This document shows positions 33,028-43,578 of a stretch of DNA of 64,000 bases, one piece after another; within the stretch, counting starts at the first letter, position 1; each line of letters begins with the position of its first letter. The stretch comes from Diaporthe sp. PMI_573 (lineage: Eukaryota > Ascomycota > Sordariomycetes > Diaporthales > Diaporthaceae): the NCBI GenBank assembly GCA_021399435.1, contig JAJTUP010000026.1:434001-498000 (forward strand), in the 5' to 3' direction. The notes under the pieces were generated by a model that had not been told where the DNA came from, did no database searches, and worked only from the letters and a program-made list of their open reading frames with translations. Both the position numbers and the translations under genes were made by a program.

Positions 33028-35337
33028 ATGGCATCTGAGATGGACCACGAGGCTGCCATCAGCCACAAAATCCTTACAAACTTCACACCGATCAAGCCGG
33101 TCGACACGGCGGCGAGGGAGCTCACCGAGCAAGTCGTCATAAAGCACAGCTCTGCGGAGGGGTTTGCCTACGTGCTGCTCAAACAGTGGCGTGAGGACAC
33201 CACATCGAGTCCACAGCGAGAGACATGGGGGGTCGTGCAGACGCCTGTAGAGATGGGCCTCGTCTATAACGACCTGAAGGGCGGCCACGTCTCAGATGGC
33301 GCAGCCCCAGCAATAACAGAAGACCAGCTCGTCACAAGTGTCACATGCGAGGCAGAAAAGGGTAAATTGAGTATCACCACCTTCGATGCCCTGACGGACT
33401 CTCTGCTCAGGGCACTGCACCGCGGTGTTGACCAATTCCCAGAGAATGTTTCCATCGTCATGAACTTTGGTTACGGGCTCGTCACATTTGACATGGCGGT
33501 GGCGTCAACCAGCCTTGTCAAGCTGATCAAGGACCTCGTGGCGGCGGGGAACAACACGCTTGCCCTCTGCACCGTGTCCAACAACAGCAGAGGCTTCTTT
33601 GGCCGTGGGTGGCCTCCCAGGATGATCCACGAGATCGACAACGAGGAGTCCAATATGGACAGGTACGAATGGGGGCCTGCCCCGGCGGGGGCGCAAGGAC
33701 AACAGCGGGAAGACCAGGAAACAGGGGACGCACTCGGCCTCTTCCGCAGGGCCTGCCAGCAGAAGGGCGACGGGAAGAGGGTAATCATGCCCACGTCCCT
33801 ATTCCAGGGTCTTGTCTCTGAAATGGACAGCGGGACGTTTCTTCGAGTGCAGAAGATCCACGATCCAGGTGTGGTATATAAACACAAGTACGAGGTCTCT
33901 CCTGAGAGCACTGGCGCCAACATTGCCATTAACACGGGGATTGCATACCTCGGCCCCGTCAAGAACGTCGGGCGCGTTCTTGTCCCCAAACATGTCCCGG
34001 GCTTTGAGTTTGACAGCAGAAGCAGCCAGGTGGTCGTAAACACATTCTCCCGGCGCTCAAGGTCAGAGGTTGAGTACGCGAGCCGTTTTCGTGGTGAGGG
34101 CGGGCACTCGCCGCAAGTCTGCTGTGACATGACGCTGGCAGAATTTCAGAGCGCGCCACAGATCCCAACCACCTCGCCTGCGTACACGACAGATCTCCCC
34201 AGGCTACTATTGATCTACATTTACACGTGGGCCGGTTCTGATCTCCCGCTCGCCGACATGCCAGTCGCGCTACCCCCAGACGAGTACACGGTGGAGGAGC
34301 AGCTCCGCCGGCTGGTGGTCAAGGGCCTGGTCGAGGTCCAGGGACCGCCTCCCAACCCCTTTGTGGCCGTTGGACGCCGGAGGCTGCACAGCGTCCTGAA
34401 GCTCACAGATATTGGCAGCACGACCGCCATGCTGCTGCTGACCAGGAGAATAGAGAGCATCCACGTGGCGCACTTTTTGACCCAGATGGAAGGCGACGAC
34501 ACGCGGCCGACAGACATGGCCGAGGCAGCGATTCTCAACATAGCAACCGCCCTCGAGACAGTAGAAGGCTTGACACAGCTAGGAGGTATCGTGGACACGA
34601 CCAGGGCAAACCGGGGGTCCATCGAGGAGTTCAGGTCGGCAGCGGGGCTCAGAAGCGGCCCGGTAGCCAACCTCGGGCGCGGGCCGTTGTGGGTGTGCCT
34701 TGCCCTCTGGTACGAGATGCGTGTCGACCAGAATTACAGGGCTGAAGAGAGCGTCTATCGACAGACAAATGTCCCATCCCTGCTGGACCTATTGGGCAGT
34801 ACAGGGCAGAGCAACGCATTGGTCATCAACCGCAGGAGATCATTCGAGTGGGATCGCACCATGAAGAACCTGCGGGAAGTCTTCGGGGGGAACCAGGAAG
34901 GAGAATGTCTGTTCAAAGACGAGCTGAGCAATGAGGATCTCTTGAGGATAGAGCAGGCGCTTGTGCGCGCGTACCTCGACAAGCTGGCCTACATCCCGCT
35001 CTCGCCCGACATCGAGAACCAGACGCCATTCGCGTACGACCTCACGTCAAACCGACCAATCCAGACCCCAGGCGGTCCGCAGACATGTCAGCTAGACGAG
35101 GAGTACTGCAAGACACTTGAGAGGCTCCCGGGCGGGCGGGCGCCTCCCGGTATCTTCTGTTTCTACACATACCTGTGCGTCGAGGAAGACGAGAGCGGCC
35201 GGCCCAAGTGGTCAGCTCAAGACATGACGCATGTCTCATGGGAGGCAGTGTGGAGGGTATTGAATGAGACCAAAGACGAACACGAGGGACAAGACCTGCT
35301 GAACAAGGTCGAAACGGACCAAGTCCGCACACCATGA
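33028..35337 (+). CDS. DEAH-box helicase-like protein lacking recognisable ATPase motifs
   Basis: Single exon, 769 residues. The middle and C-terminal parts follow the layout of DEAH/RHA helicases: around residues 293-362, STGANIAINTGIAYLG, then VPKHVPGFEFDSRSS, then SRSEVEYASRFRGEGG line up with the TNIAETSLTI, DxGF..YDP and QRAGRAGR (motifs V and VI) region. Residues 380-460 fit the DEAH 'LxxLxL..DLPL' turn, winged helix (YTVEEQLRRLVVKGLVEV) and ratchet start (LTDIGSTTAMLLLTRRIES). The motif VI arginines are only partly kept, and the N-terminal 290 residues show no Walker A or DEAH box. It is therefore best read as a helicase-derived protein that does not unwind RNA, or one using a very divergent ATPase. 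Partner and role unknown; divergent from the gene at 31243-32472. Confidence 0.65.
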   Translation: MASEMDHEAAISHKILTNFTPIKPVDTAARELTEQVVIKHSSAEGFAYVLLKQWREDTTSSPQRETWGVVQTPVEMGLVYNDLKGGHVSDGAAPAITEDQLVTSVTCEAEKGKLSITTFDALTDSLLRALHRGVDQFPENVSIVMNFGYGLVTFDMAVASTSLVKLIKDLVAAGNNTLALCTVSNNSRGFFGRGWPPRMIHEIDNEESNMDRYEWGPAPAGAQGQQREDQETGDALGLFRRACQQKGDGKRVIMPTSLFQGLVSEMDSGTFLRVQKIHDPGVVYKHKYEVSPESTGANIAINTGIAYLGPVKNVGRVLVPKHVPGFEFDSRSSQVVVNTFSRRSRSEVEYASRFRGEGGHSPQVCCDMTLAEFQSAPQIPTTSPAYTTDLPRLLLIYIYTWAGSDLPLADMPVALPPDEYTVEEQLRRLVVKGLVEVQGPPPNPFVAVGRRRLHSVLKLTDIGSTTAMLLLTRRIESIHVAHFLTQMEGDDTRPTDMAEAAILNIATALETVEGLTQLGGIVDTTRANRGSIEEFRSAAGLRSGPVANLGRGPLWVCLALWYEMRVDQNYRAEESVYRQTNVPSLLDLLGSTGQSNALVINRRRSFEWDRTMKNLREVFGGNQEGECLFKDELSNEDLLRIEQALVRAYLDKLAYIPLSPDIENQTPFAYDLTSNRPIQTPGGPQTCQLDEEYCKTLERLPGGRAPPGIFCFYTYLCVEEDESGRPKWSAQDMTHVSWEAVWRVLNETKDEHEGQDLLNKVETDQVRTP

Positions 35338-36042
35338 GCTAACAACCTGGCACAGAGGGTGGCCCCGGAGTTTTTCTTCTTTTTGAGAGCATTTGAGGTG
35401 ATGATAGAAAATGAAAACCCCGTTCTCTCACCAAGTGACTTTATATGTGAAAACGATGCCGTGCCTGTAAATGTGAGCTTGTAGTATCACGTATGACTCA
35501 AGTAGCTTGGTGTAAATCTTGTGCGCCAAGAGGGACTGTCTAAGAAGTGTAAGTCGATCGTGAAGTAGTTGATTTAGTTCTCGGTGGCGGTAGGCTCTAG
35601 AGTAGGCAGCCGACCAAGGCAGGTGACGGACAAGAGACACGAGAAGATCACACTGATCCAGCACTGAGTATCACATGAGATACTCGGAACTGTAGCAGAT
35701 AGATTGTCTAGTTGTCCTCATGAAAACAGATTATTTCTTGATTTGACGGCTCAAGGGTAAATACACTCAGATTCATGGCTTTAGCAGATGCGAAATACTC
35801 TTCTCAGCCTTCGTGACATGACCTCCTCGTCCAACACGCAGCGCATGCAGATGAATACAGAGGCACCACCTCCCCTGTCAGAGCTTCCAGGGCTTGGAGC
35901 TTGCCTGTGGGAGCAAGAGAGATACCATTCAGAGCTGGGCCCCGCTTTTTTTCCCCACCTCGTCCCTGGTGGTGTCAAAAAGCTCCCCAGCTGCGCCCGA
36001 CTTCTGACCTTCTTTTCCTCTCCTCAACACCCACGCACGAAG
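35338..36042. other. Intergenic, 3' flank and promoter
   Basis: No gene seen. From about 35950 the sequence becomes C/T-rich (CTTCTTTTCCTCTCC), typical of a fungal transcription start region for the gene that follows. Confidence 0.45.
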
Positions 36043-36130
36043 GTAAGCCACCACCACCAGTATCGCACGACCGTTGATACACGCATTGAGAACGCTGCTC
36101 GGTTCTCATGATAACTAACTCTTCTCGTAG
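36043..36130 (+). other. Likely intron in the 5' untranslated region of the zinc-knuckle gene
   Basis: Donor GTAAGC after AAG at 36040-36042, a branch-like AACTAACTC near 36113 and acceptor CGTAG ending 36130, 35 bases before the ATG at 36166. The 88-base length is normal for this genome. Confidence 0.55.
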
Positions 36131-36165
36131 ATTTTCTTTCAAGAAGAAAATTCGATAAAATTCTC

Positions 36166-38233
36166 ATGAAAATGTCTTCAAACACTCCATTAAACCTAAG
36201 CCCAACGGGCCAAAACAACAACAACAACAACAATAACAATCCAAACCCCCCTGAGAGTGTGGAAATGGATGTTGACAAACCCCAACAAGAGTTTGTAACA
36301 GCGCGCACGCAGCGGCGCAGAAATCTGGGTATGCTTCAAGGCTCACAGCACCAGGCATACCGGCCTTACTTCGGGCAAGGTGAGAATGCGACTCACCAGT
36401 CACCACAAGACTTCACAGGCCGAGGTGGACACAGAGGCCGTGGTGCAAACACAGGCCGAGGTGGTCATCAAAACCAGGGCACACGCCCAAACATTTTCCC
36501 AAATGTCGAGCAACAAGTTGCGAGAAACCCGCCGCAGGTGCTGGGCAAGAGAGACCGCGACATAGGTGACGTGGGCTTCACGGGAAAGGAGCGAATGCCT
36601 TTCTTCAGGCCCGGTGACTACACGATCGGCACCAACAGCAGTGGAGAGATCACTGGCTTGAGGGCCAACAACCCTAGGGCAGACGAACCCAGCATAGTGG
36701 TGAAAAACCCAGTCGGTCGCGGCGTCATGGTCGAGACGGATCCCTCAACATCTGGAGGTGCCAAGCTCATCGCCAATCTCGCCATGGGGGCATACTTTGG
36801 CAGCACCACAGGCCGGGTAGTGGCCACAATCGCTCCCGCTGAGGACATTGGTACTTCCGATCAGTTCGAGCGTATCTGCGCGCCATTGAATGCCCAAAAC
36901 TCAGACGTTGCGGTGCTACCGTTGCGAACTATCCAGCGCCAGAAGCAGATCCAGAACCAGAACCAGAAGCAGATCCAGAACCAGAACCAGATCCAGATCC
37001 AGATCCAGAACCAGAACCAGAATCGAGACAGAGCTCGAAACCAGGGTAACAACCGCCCAACGTTGTGTGTCATCTGCCATTCAAAGGTACACCCAACAGG
37101 GCAATGCCCGCCTCCAAGCAGCTCTCATCATGGTGATACTGCCGTGTGTCCGATGCACAACAGCTCGGGACAACACCCTCAACGAGGTCACATATTTGAT
37201 TGTTCGTGGACCAAAGCACATCTCACCTGCAGACTCGTCAAGGAGGCACAGGATGCAATAGCGAAAGGTGCGCAGGAGGGAGCAGATGAGAAAACATCTC
37301 AGAAAGCGAGGGAGGCCTGGGAATTCCTCATCCAGAGCCTGGTCGTGGACCGGCAGCATAAAGCACACTCCGCGTCGAGGACCTCACGCTGGACTTTGTC
37401 GAGGTCGTTCTCGACTATGCCAGGCTCTACTGCCACGGCAATATGCCGAAACAGGTCAATTTCCGATGGCCATACACCAAGGGAGAGGCACGCCTGTACG
37501 AGGCCACCCTCAAAGAGTTTGATACCCTCGGTGTGGACGGGATGCCGGAGGGTATGCTGGACGGGAAGACATTGGAGGAGATCGCGGCCATGCGCCAGAG
37601 GGGCGAGATCCCGATCCAGGTCTACAATCCACTTGATCCGAAGGCCAAGAACCCGCAGCCTGCTCAGCCCCAGCCCCAGGCTCAGGCCCGCCCCAGGCTC
37701 AAGCCCAGGCTCAGGCTCATGCCCAGCCTCAGGCCCAGCCCCAGGCCCCCGGTGCCACCGGGAACGACGGTGTCGCACAGGAGCAGCCGGCTCTAGATGA
37801 GAATTCCATGGAAATCGATGAGGACCCGAGCCCTCAGGTGGCAGGGACGAGTTTCACTGATGATGCAGCGGAGGCGCTCAATGAGGAGTCCAACGCTCCA
37901 GAGACGAGTTTCACTGCAGATTTAGAGGCGCTCCTCCACGAGGACACAGAGAATAAGAAGGGCAGCGACGCCACTGAGGATGTCTCATGGGATGAGATCC
38001 CCAAGGCCCTGCAGCATACTCTCCAGAGAATCATCGAGCAGGGGTCCGTTTACAACCCAGACGCGAGAGAATTCATCCGGTCAGCAAAGGGTGAAGGGGA
38101 TCCTGACCTCACATTGGGGGTGAACCTCGAGCTGTTCAGGAAGAGGCTCCACGAATTTGCGGCCGAGAAGAAGCTTCCACACCACACCATTACACAACTT
38201 AAGGAACACTGGCCTCTGAGCGGCCCACTGTGA
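36166..38233 (+). CDS. RGG-box / CCHC zinc-knuckle RNA-binding-like protein, frame broken twice
   Basis: Begins MKMSSN with an Asn run (about residues 18-26). Residues 85-105 form an RGG-type box (GRGGHRGRGANTGRGG). Residues 261-290 are a QNQ/QIQ low-complexity run. A retroviral-type CCHC knuckle lies at Cys301, Cys304, His309, Cys314, with further Cys/His residues after it. The natural reading leaves this frame near 37350-37374 (continuing VEDLTLDFVEVVLDYARLYC) and again near 37690 inside an Ala-Gln repeat (continuing AQAQAHAQPQAQPQ), ending at the stop at 38231-38233. No intron explains either shift, so they are indels in the genome or errors in repeat-rich sequence. Domains suggest binding of single-stranded RNA or DNA; specific function unknown. 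Confidence 0.6.
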
Positions 38234-40332
38234 GAGTTTCGCCACGGCGGTGGTTGTCGAGATGCAGCCACGAGGACACGAAGAGACACACACACAGAGA
38301 GAGAAGCACAATACCACACACAGAGAGACGAGCTTGTTGAGAAGGCTCCCGTTAATTTTTAATACCTTGAAATGAGACTTGTTGACCCACAAAGCTATTT
38401 TTCTCATGCCCGTGATATGTATACGTACTGATGAGTGACATGATCTATGTGTTTTTACTTTAAACGATGCCTATTTGTCCTAAGGGACTAGTAGTTCTTA
38501 AATTCCTGGCCTCCATGCTCAAGCAATCGGCCAGAATGAAGGCATGCACATCTATATTTGAGCGGTGTCAGAGCAGCAATGCTGCATGTAAGCCCGGGTT
38601 TGTGCGACAACCGGATGCCCGAGCATGAAGCTAAGCGGATGATCTCAACGTCTTTGGATGTGAGGCGAGAGGAACGTGCAGGGCTGGCTCTTGTCCATCA
38701 TGCCCCACAACGTCTCGATAACCTCCAGACTGCCAGTCGTCTTGCAATGGACGCTCTGAGTGTTCCCAGGCGAGCAGGGCAATTCCAGAGAAAAGCCGTG
38801 GACGCGGCTGAAGCAACTGGGTGGTGGACGGGGTTCCATCCATGCCAAGTATCCGTAACTGCTCACTACTCATCTCCGTAGTCATGAGAGGAATGGCCTG
38901 ACTCTTGGCCGGTCGTGGGCGTAAGCGGCCCAAGGGCCGCTCGAGAACTGGTGCCAGACATGAAATTTTCGCTACAGTTTCGGGGAGGCTCCGACAGGGA
39001 CGTGCAAAATGGTCAGTCAAAGCAGAGCATACCTTATCTCTTACCCATCAGTCGGTAGTTGGATGTTTTGGGACGACGTCCTGCGGTGGTGCAGTGGTGC
39101 CGGCTGGTTTCAAGCCCCTAGCTCGAGTCGAAGGCAGTAAGTTCCCGAAGTTGCTACAGTGCGAGAGTCCTACATACCAACACAAAATATTCACACGCAC
39201 ACATGCTAGGCAGGCTGCATGTGCGTATATAGATAATGCCAGGGCCCGTTTTCGTCTTGCTGCCGTCACTTCCGTTTGATTCCGCTAGGGGGACTGCCGC
39301 TGCCGAGATTCGGCGGGGTAGCTGGCAGCTCGGGAAAGAAGAGAGAGGAGGGCCAAGGGGGGAGGGGGGAGGGGGGAGGGGGGAGCGGGAGCTATGACGA
39401 TGATTTAAACATCGGGCAGACCCCACCTCGGCCATGTTGGAATTGACAGGACAGCTCTCCCAATTGACTCTCGAGATCCTCCCAAGATATTGTGTGTCCA
39501 GTGCGATTGAATATAGTGCCTGCCTCCCTATATCCTGTGAGTCAAACCCCTAGCCTTCTCTGCCAGACAGCCTTTCTCCCGTTGGACACGCACGCCTCAA
39601 GAGACGAGCTTGTTACCCCGCCATGACAGCACTACTCCCCTTCGCTCTGCACCGGCATTGTCTCCAAGGGAGGTTCGTCCGTGGTCCGGGGCGACCGTGG
39701 ATGGGGAGGCCCAGTGCTTGGCCGACTATCACCAGCACACTGCTCACTATTGTGACAGTACACAGTCAGGCCATGAAGTCATCCTGGAGCCCCGGCCTGG
39801 GGATGTGCAAATGATGTCAAGCCTGTTTGTAAAAGTGGACTGCATGTGGGAAGAGGCAGCAGAGGACGGCGCATCAGCCTCACCGTGCTCAGGCCTTCCC
39901 CCAGTCCACCTTCGCAGTCCACTGGCAGCCGCAGACCCAGGCTAAGGCTCAGGCCCAGAGGACCGTCCCCTACCCACGTTACCCCTCCAGCCCACTCGGA
40001 AGCTCCCAACCCATCTGTGTCATACTGCGGTCGTACTGGCCAGGAGAATTTATCGCTCACTTCATAAGAAACACCTCATCGCATTACAATTTCTGCGACT
40101 CAGTCTCCTCAGCCCCACTGACACGCCACCAGGTTCACTCCAGCTGTTTATAACTCGCTCTCCCCTACATTTTTCACCTGAGCTGTGACCGAGACCATCT
40201 TGCTCTACTCTACTCTACCTCATCACAGCCAAAACAAGAAACTCCTCACGACCACCTCAACCCTTTTTTTTTTAAAAGAAAAAAAAAGAAAAAAAAATTT
40301 GTTGAACAAATCCTCCCCCAAGCCTCAACAAA
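38234..40332. other. Intergenic, includes the aldolase promoter
   Basis: No gene supported over 2.1 kb. 40060-40332 is a C/T-rich fungal promoter and leader, with CTCTACTCTACTCTACC near 40203 and a T/A homopolymer pair at 40264-40300 just before the aldolase ATG. Pyrimidine tracts of this kind are common before highly expressed glycolytic genes. Confidence 0.5.
39357..39384 (+). repeat. G-run tandem repeat (GGGGGGA x4), G-quadruplex candidate
   Basis: Four six-G blocks separated by single A, about 950 bases upstream of the aldolase start. Such a pattern readily forms a four-stranded structure in principle; whether it does in the cell is not shown. Confidence 0.6.
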
Positions 40333-41553
40333 ATGGGTGTCCAAGACGTTCTGTCCCGCAAGTCCGGCGTCATCGTCGGTGACGATGTTCTCGCCCTCTT
40401 CAAGTATGCCCGGGAGCACGAGTTCGCCATCCCCGCCATCAACGTGACCTCCAGCTCTACTGTCGTCGCTGCTCTCGAGGGTGCTCGTGACGCCAAGTCT
40501 CCCATCATCTTGTAGGTTTGATCCCCCCCCCCAACCACCCACCCACCCGCCCGTGGCGGCTAACGGCTCCTATCAAGGCAAACATCCCAGGGTGGTGCTG
40601 CCTACTTCGCCGGTAAGGGCGTTGACAACAAGGACCAGACTGCCTCTATCGCCGGTGGCATCGCGGCAGCACACTACATCCGAGCCATTGCTCCCACATA
40701 CGGCGTCCCCGTCGTCCTGCACACCGACCACTGCGCCAAGAAGCTTCTGCCATGGCTCGACGGTCTGCTCGACGCCGACGAGAAGTACTTCAAGGAGCAC
40801 GGCGAGCCCCTCTTCTCCTCTCACATGATCGACCTGTCTGAGGAGCCCGTCGACTACAACATCCAGACCACCGCCGCCTACCTGAAGCGCGCTGCCCCCA
40901 TGAAGCAGTGGCTCGAGATGGAGATCGGTATCACCGGTGGCGAGGAGGATGGTGTGAACAACGAGGATGTCGACAACAACTCTCTGTACACCCAGCCCGA
41001 GGACATCCTGGCCATCGTCAAGGCCCTCGAGCCCATCAGCCCCTACTTCTCCATCGCCGCTGGCTTCGGCAATGTTCACGGTAAGCACGCCCCTCCTGGT
41101 CCTGCCCCCACCCACCAGCGTGTGATGCAGTCACTAATACGTCACCCATCAGGCGTGTACAAGCCTGGCAACGTCAAGCTGCACCCCGAGCTCCTGGGCA
41201 AGCACCAGAAGTACGTCAAGGAGCAGCTCGGCAGGAACGAGGACAAGCCCGTCTTCTTCGTCTTCCACGGTGGCTCCGGCTCCAGCAAGGACGAGTACCT
41301 GCAGGCCATCAAGCTGGGCGTGGTCAAGGTCAACCTGGACACCGACATGCAGTTCGCCTACCTGTCAGGGATCCGGGACTACGTCCTCAACAAGAAGGAC
41401 TACCTCTTGACCACCGTCGGCAACCCCGACGGCGCCGACAAGCCCAACAAGAAGTTCTTCGACCCCCGTGTCTGGGTGCGCGAGGGTGAGAAGACCATGA
41501 CCAAGCGTCTCGAGGTCGCCCTCAACGACTTCAACACCGAGAACAAGCTGTAG
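40333..41553 (+). CDS. FBA1: Fructose-bisphosphate aldolase, class II, 3 exons
   Basis: Exons 40333-40511, 40578-41080 and 41153-41553 give 360 residues, the usual fungal length. Both introns have GTAGGT/GTAAGC donors and AG acceptors, and splicing restores PIILQTSQGGAAYFAGKG and FGNVHGVYKPGN. The zinc-binding and active-site motifs of class II aldolases are present: VVLHTDHCAKK (Zn His and catalytic Asp), EMEIGITGGEEDGV, GNVHGVY (Zn His), FHGGSGS (Zn His and phosphate loop) and KVNLDTDMQ. The enzyme cleaves fructose 1,6-bisphosphate to dihydroxyacetone phosphate and glyceraldehyde 3-phosphate in cytosolic glycolysis. Codons ending in C dominate, as expected for a strongly expressed gene. Yeast naming is used for the symbol. 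Confidence 0.97.
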
Positions 41554-42116
41554 ATGGGATCCTGTTGCGTGTCTGGTCTGGCTACAATATCTACGGGGAT
41601 GCTTTCTGAAGCTGAATGAGATGACATGAGCGTTGAAGCCCCGGCGGTTGGGAGCATAAATGGGAATGGTGGCGGTCGGTTTGCCTGCATCTAGGAAGCT
41701 GACCTGGAAAAAGACCTCCATTGGTGATACCTCAAAATGAAAAGAAGAGAAAAGAAAAGAAAAGCAATAATCGATACCTGAGCAGAAGCAATCGCATCTA
41801 TCTGCATGTGACCTGCCACTGTCCGAAGTAACCGTATCATCCCTTAGACCGTGACTGGCATTAGAAACAACATCCTTATTGCTCCTCTACTATGTGATGC
41901 CCGTTTCCGCCATGCCTCGGGGAGTTCGGGCTGGTGCGTTGTCGCAGGCCCTGGCTCAAAGACCATTTACATTTGTATATTCGACAAGCCCTCACGCTTT
42001 GCTAACAAAACCCATCAAATCTGATATTGGCTGCTGTTACCCATCCCAAGGGGTGCCTGTGCCTAATCTAGAAGGAACATACACGTCCCTTGATGTCCAC
42101 ATGCTCGCCCCGCTGC
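41554..42116. other. Convergent intergenic region (3' flanks of aldolase and OSBP)
   Basis: Holds the 3' untranslated regions of two genes facing each other. An AAAAGAAAAGAAAAGAAAAG run at about 41738-41764 is a simple repeat. No gene. Confidence 0.45.
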
Positions 42117-43578
42117 TTACTGACCCAGATGGACCTGCGCGAAGGCAGCGCTGGCCTCCTCGTCCAGCGGGGGCTCGGCCCTGACCTTGTCCGCCTTTGC
42201 GCTGTCGAAGCGCCACACGCCCCCCGTCTTGTCACCGTCACCGTGGTCGGGGACCCCGACGTACTTGGCCAGCTCGGCGAGGACGGGGTCCGGGTCGGTG
42301 CGGACGGTGAAGTAGCGACGCTGCCACATGCGGCCCTCGGCCTTCTCCTTGGCGCGCAGCTCGCGCTGGGCCGTCTCGATCTTGCCCTTCTCGCGGCCGA
42401 CGGCGTCCATGTCGCCCTTGAGGATTCCGGCCGCGACCTTCTGCCAGGCGCGCCTCGACTCGAGCGGGTGTTGTGCCTCGAGGGGCGCGACGGACAGCGG
42501 CGTCGAGTTGGCGGCCACGGCGTCGTAGCTGTCGACCAGGTTGGACGAGGACGCGTGCTTGGCGGGGCCCGAGTGGATCTCGAAGGACTTGGTCCACTGG
42601 CCCGTCACGCTGTACAGCACATCCTTCTCCTTGCCCGTCGGGTAGAGGGCGGCCGTGAAGCTGTTCTTCTTGCCCGAGAGCCACCCCTTGCCGCTGTAGT
42701 CGATCTTGGCGGTGTAGCCCGATGACGAGGTGATGTAGGAGGCGCCGTCGAGCTCGATGAAGGGCGACCCGAAGATCAGGCCCTCCACGTGCAGGCTCGG
42801 TAGCGAGATGAGAAAGGTCTCCTTGTCGCCCTGCTTGTCGGGGACGGGCACCGTGAGGATGGCGTGGCCGATCTGCTTGATGTTGATGGTCTTGCTAAAG
42901 CTAGCCTTTTGCGCGTTGAAGCCCTCAAGGTGGACGCCCGTGGGCAGGTTGGTGATGCTATACGCCGTGGCGGGTGGGTGGTGGCTGTATAGGAGGAGCA
43001 CAGGAGTTAGCCCGAGTACAGGCACAGACCAGCGAGACACCGCAGCGGCCATCTTACCTGACCTGCTCGCTGATGAGCTCTGTGGTCCCGGCCTCGTCCT
43101 CCCACCTCCCCAGGAACAGCTCCCCGAGGAAGGGGTTCAGGGGCTTCTTCTCGTTGCCATACTGCTCGCTCCTGCTGGCGTACTGCTGCTTCAGGGTGGT
43201 CAAGAACCACTTGAGCACCAGGAGGGCTCGTTTCTCGGGGTCGGCCTCCTTGGCGGGCGCGACGAATATTGATGGGTGCTCGCACCAGTAGGAGCTGAAC
43301 TCGGTCAAGCTGGTCCCGGACAGGATGAAGGGCGGTGCGGTGAGGCTAGAGAGGTCGCCGTTGAAAGAGGCGATGGACTATGGGCACCGGGGGGCCACCG
43401 AGGTCAGTACCGAGTGCTTCGCCGACCAGGGGCGTGTCCCAACGGCCACCTGGGCAGGGCAGGGCAGGGCAGGGCAGGGGGGGAGGGGGAGGGCGACGTT
43501 GCGCCGACTTACCTTGAGGAAGGCGGACCAGCTGCCGCTCTGGGCCGCCTGCGCATTTGACTGTGCGGTGTCGGCCAT
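42117..43578 (-). CDS. Oxysterol-binding protein, Kes1/Osh4 type, 3 exons
   Basis: Exons 43578-43513, 43377-43058 and 42984-42117 give 417 residues, close to yeast Kes1 (434). The OSBP signature EQVSHHPP is assembled exactly across the second intron. Further family landmarks are [11 protein letters not shown], the [14 protein letters not shown] beta-barrel strands and the C-terminal MWQRRYFT segment. There is no PH domain, ankyrin or FFAT motif, so this is the short form that carries sterol and PI4P between membranes such as Golgi and ER. Introns have GTAAGT/GTAAGA donors and TAG/CAG acceptors. The first intron contains a long G-rich tract (plus strand 43452-43493). Confidence 0.93.
43452..43493 (+). 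repeat. GGGCA pentamer repeat and G-run inside intron 1 of the OSBP gene
   Basis: Five GGGCA units followed by an eight-G run and GAGGGGGAGGG. On the transcribed RNA the tract is C-rich; the plus strand could form a G-quadruplex. Confidence 0.7.

Noticed and set aside
42090..42725. 211-residue open frame on the plus strand
   Set aside because: Antisense shadow of the OSBP third exon, caused by high GC at third codon positions.
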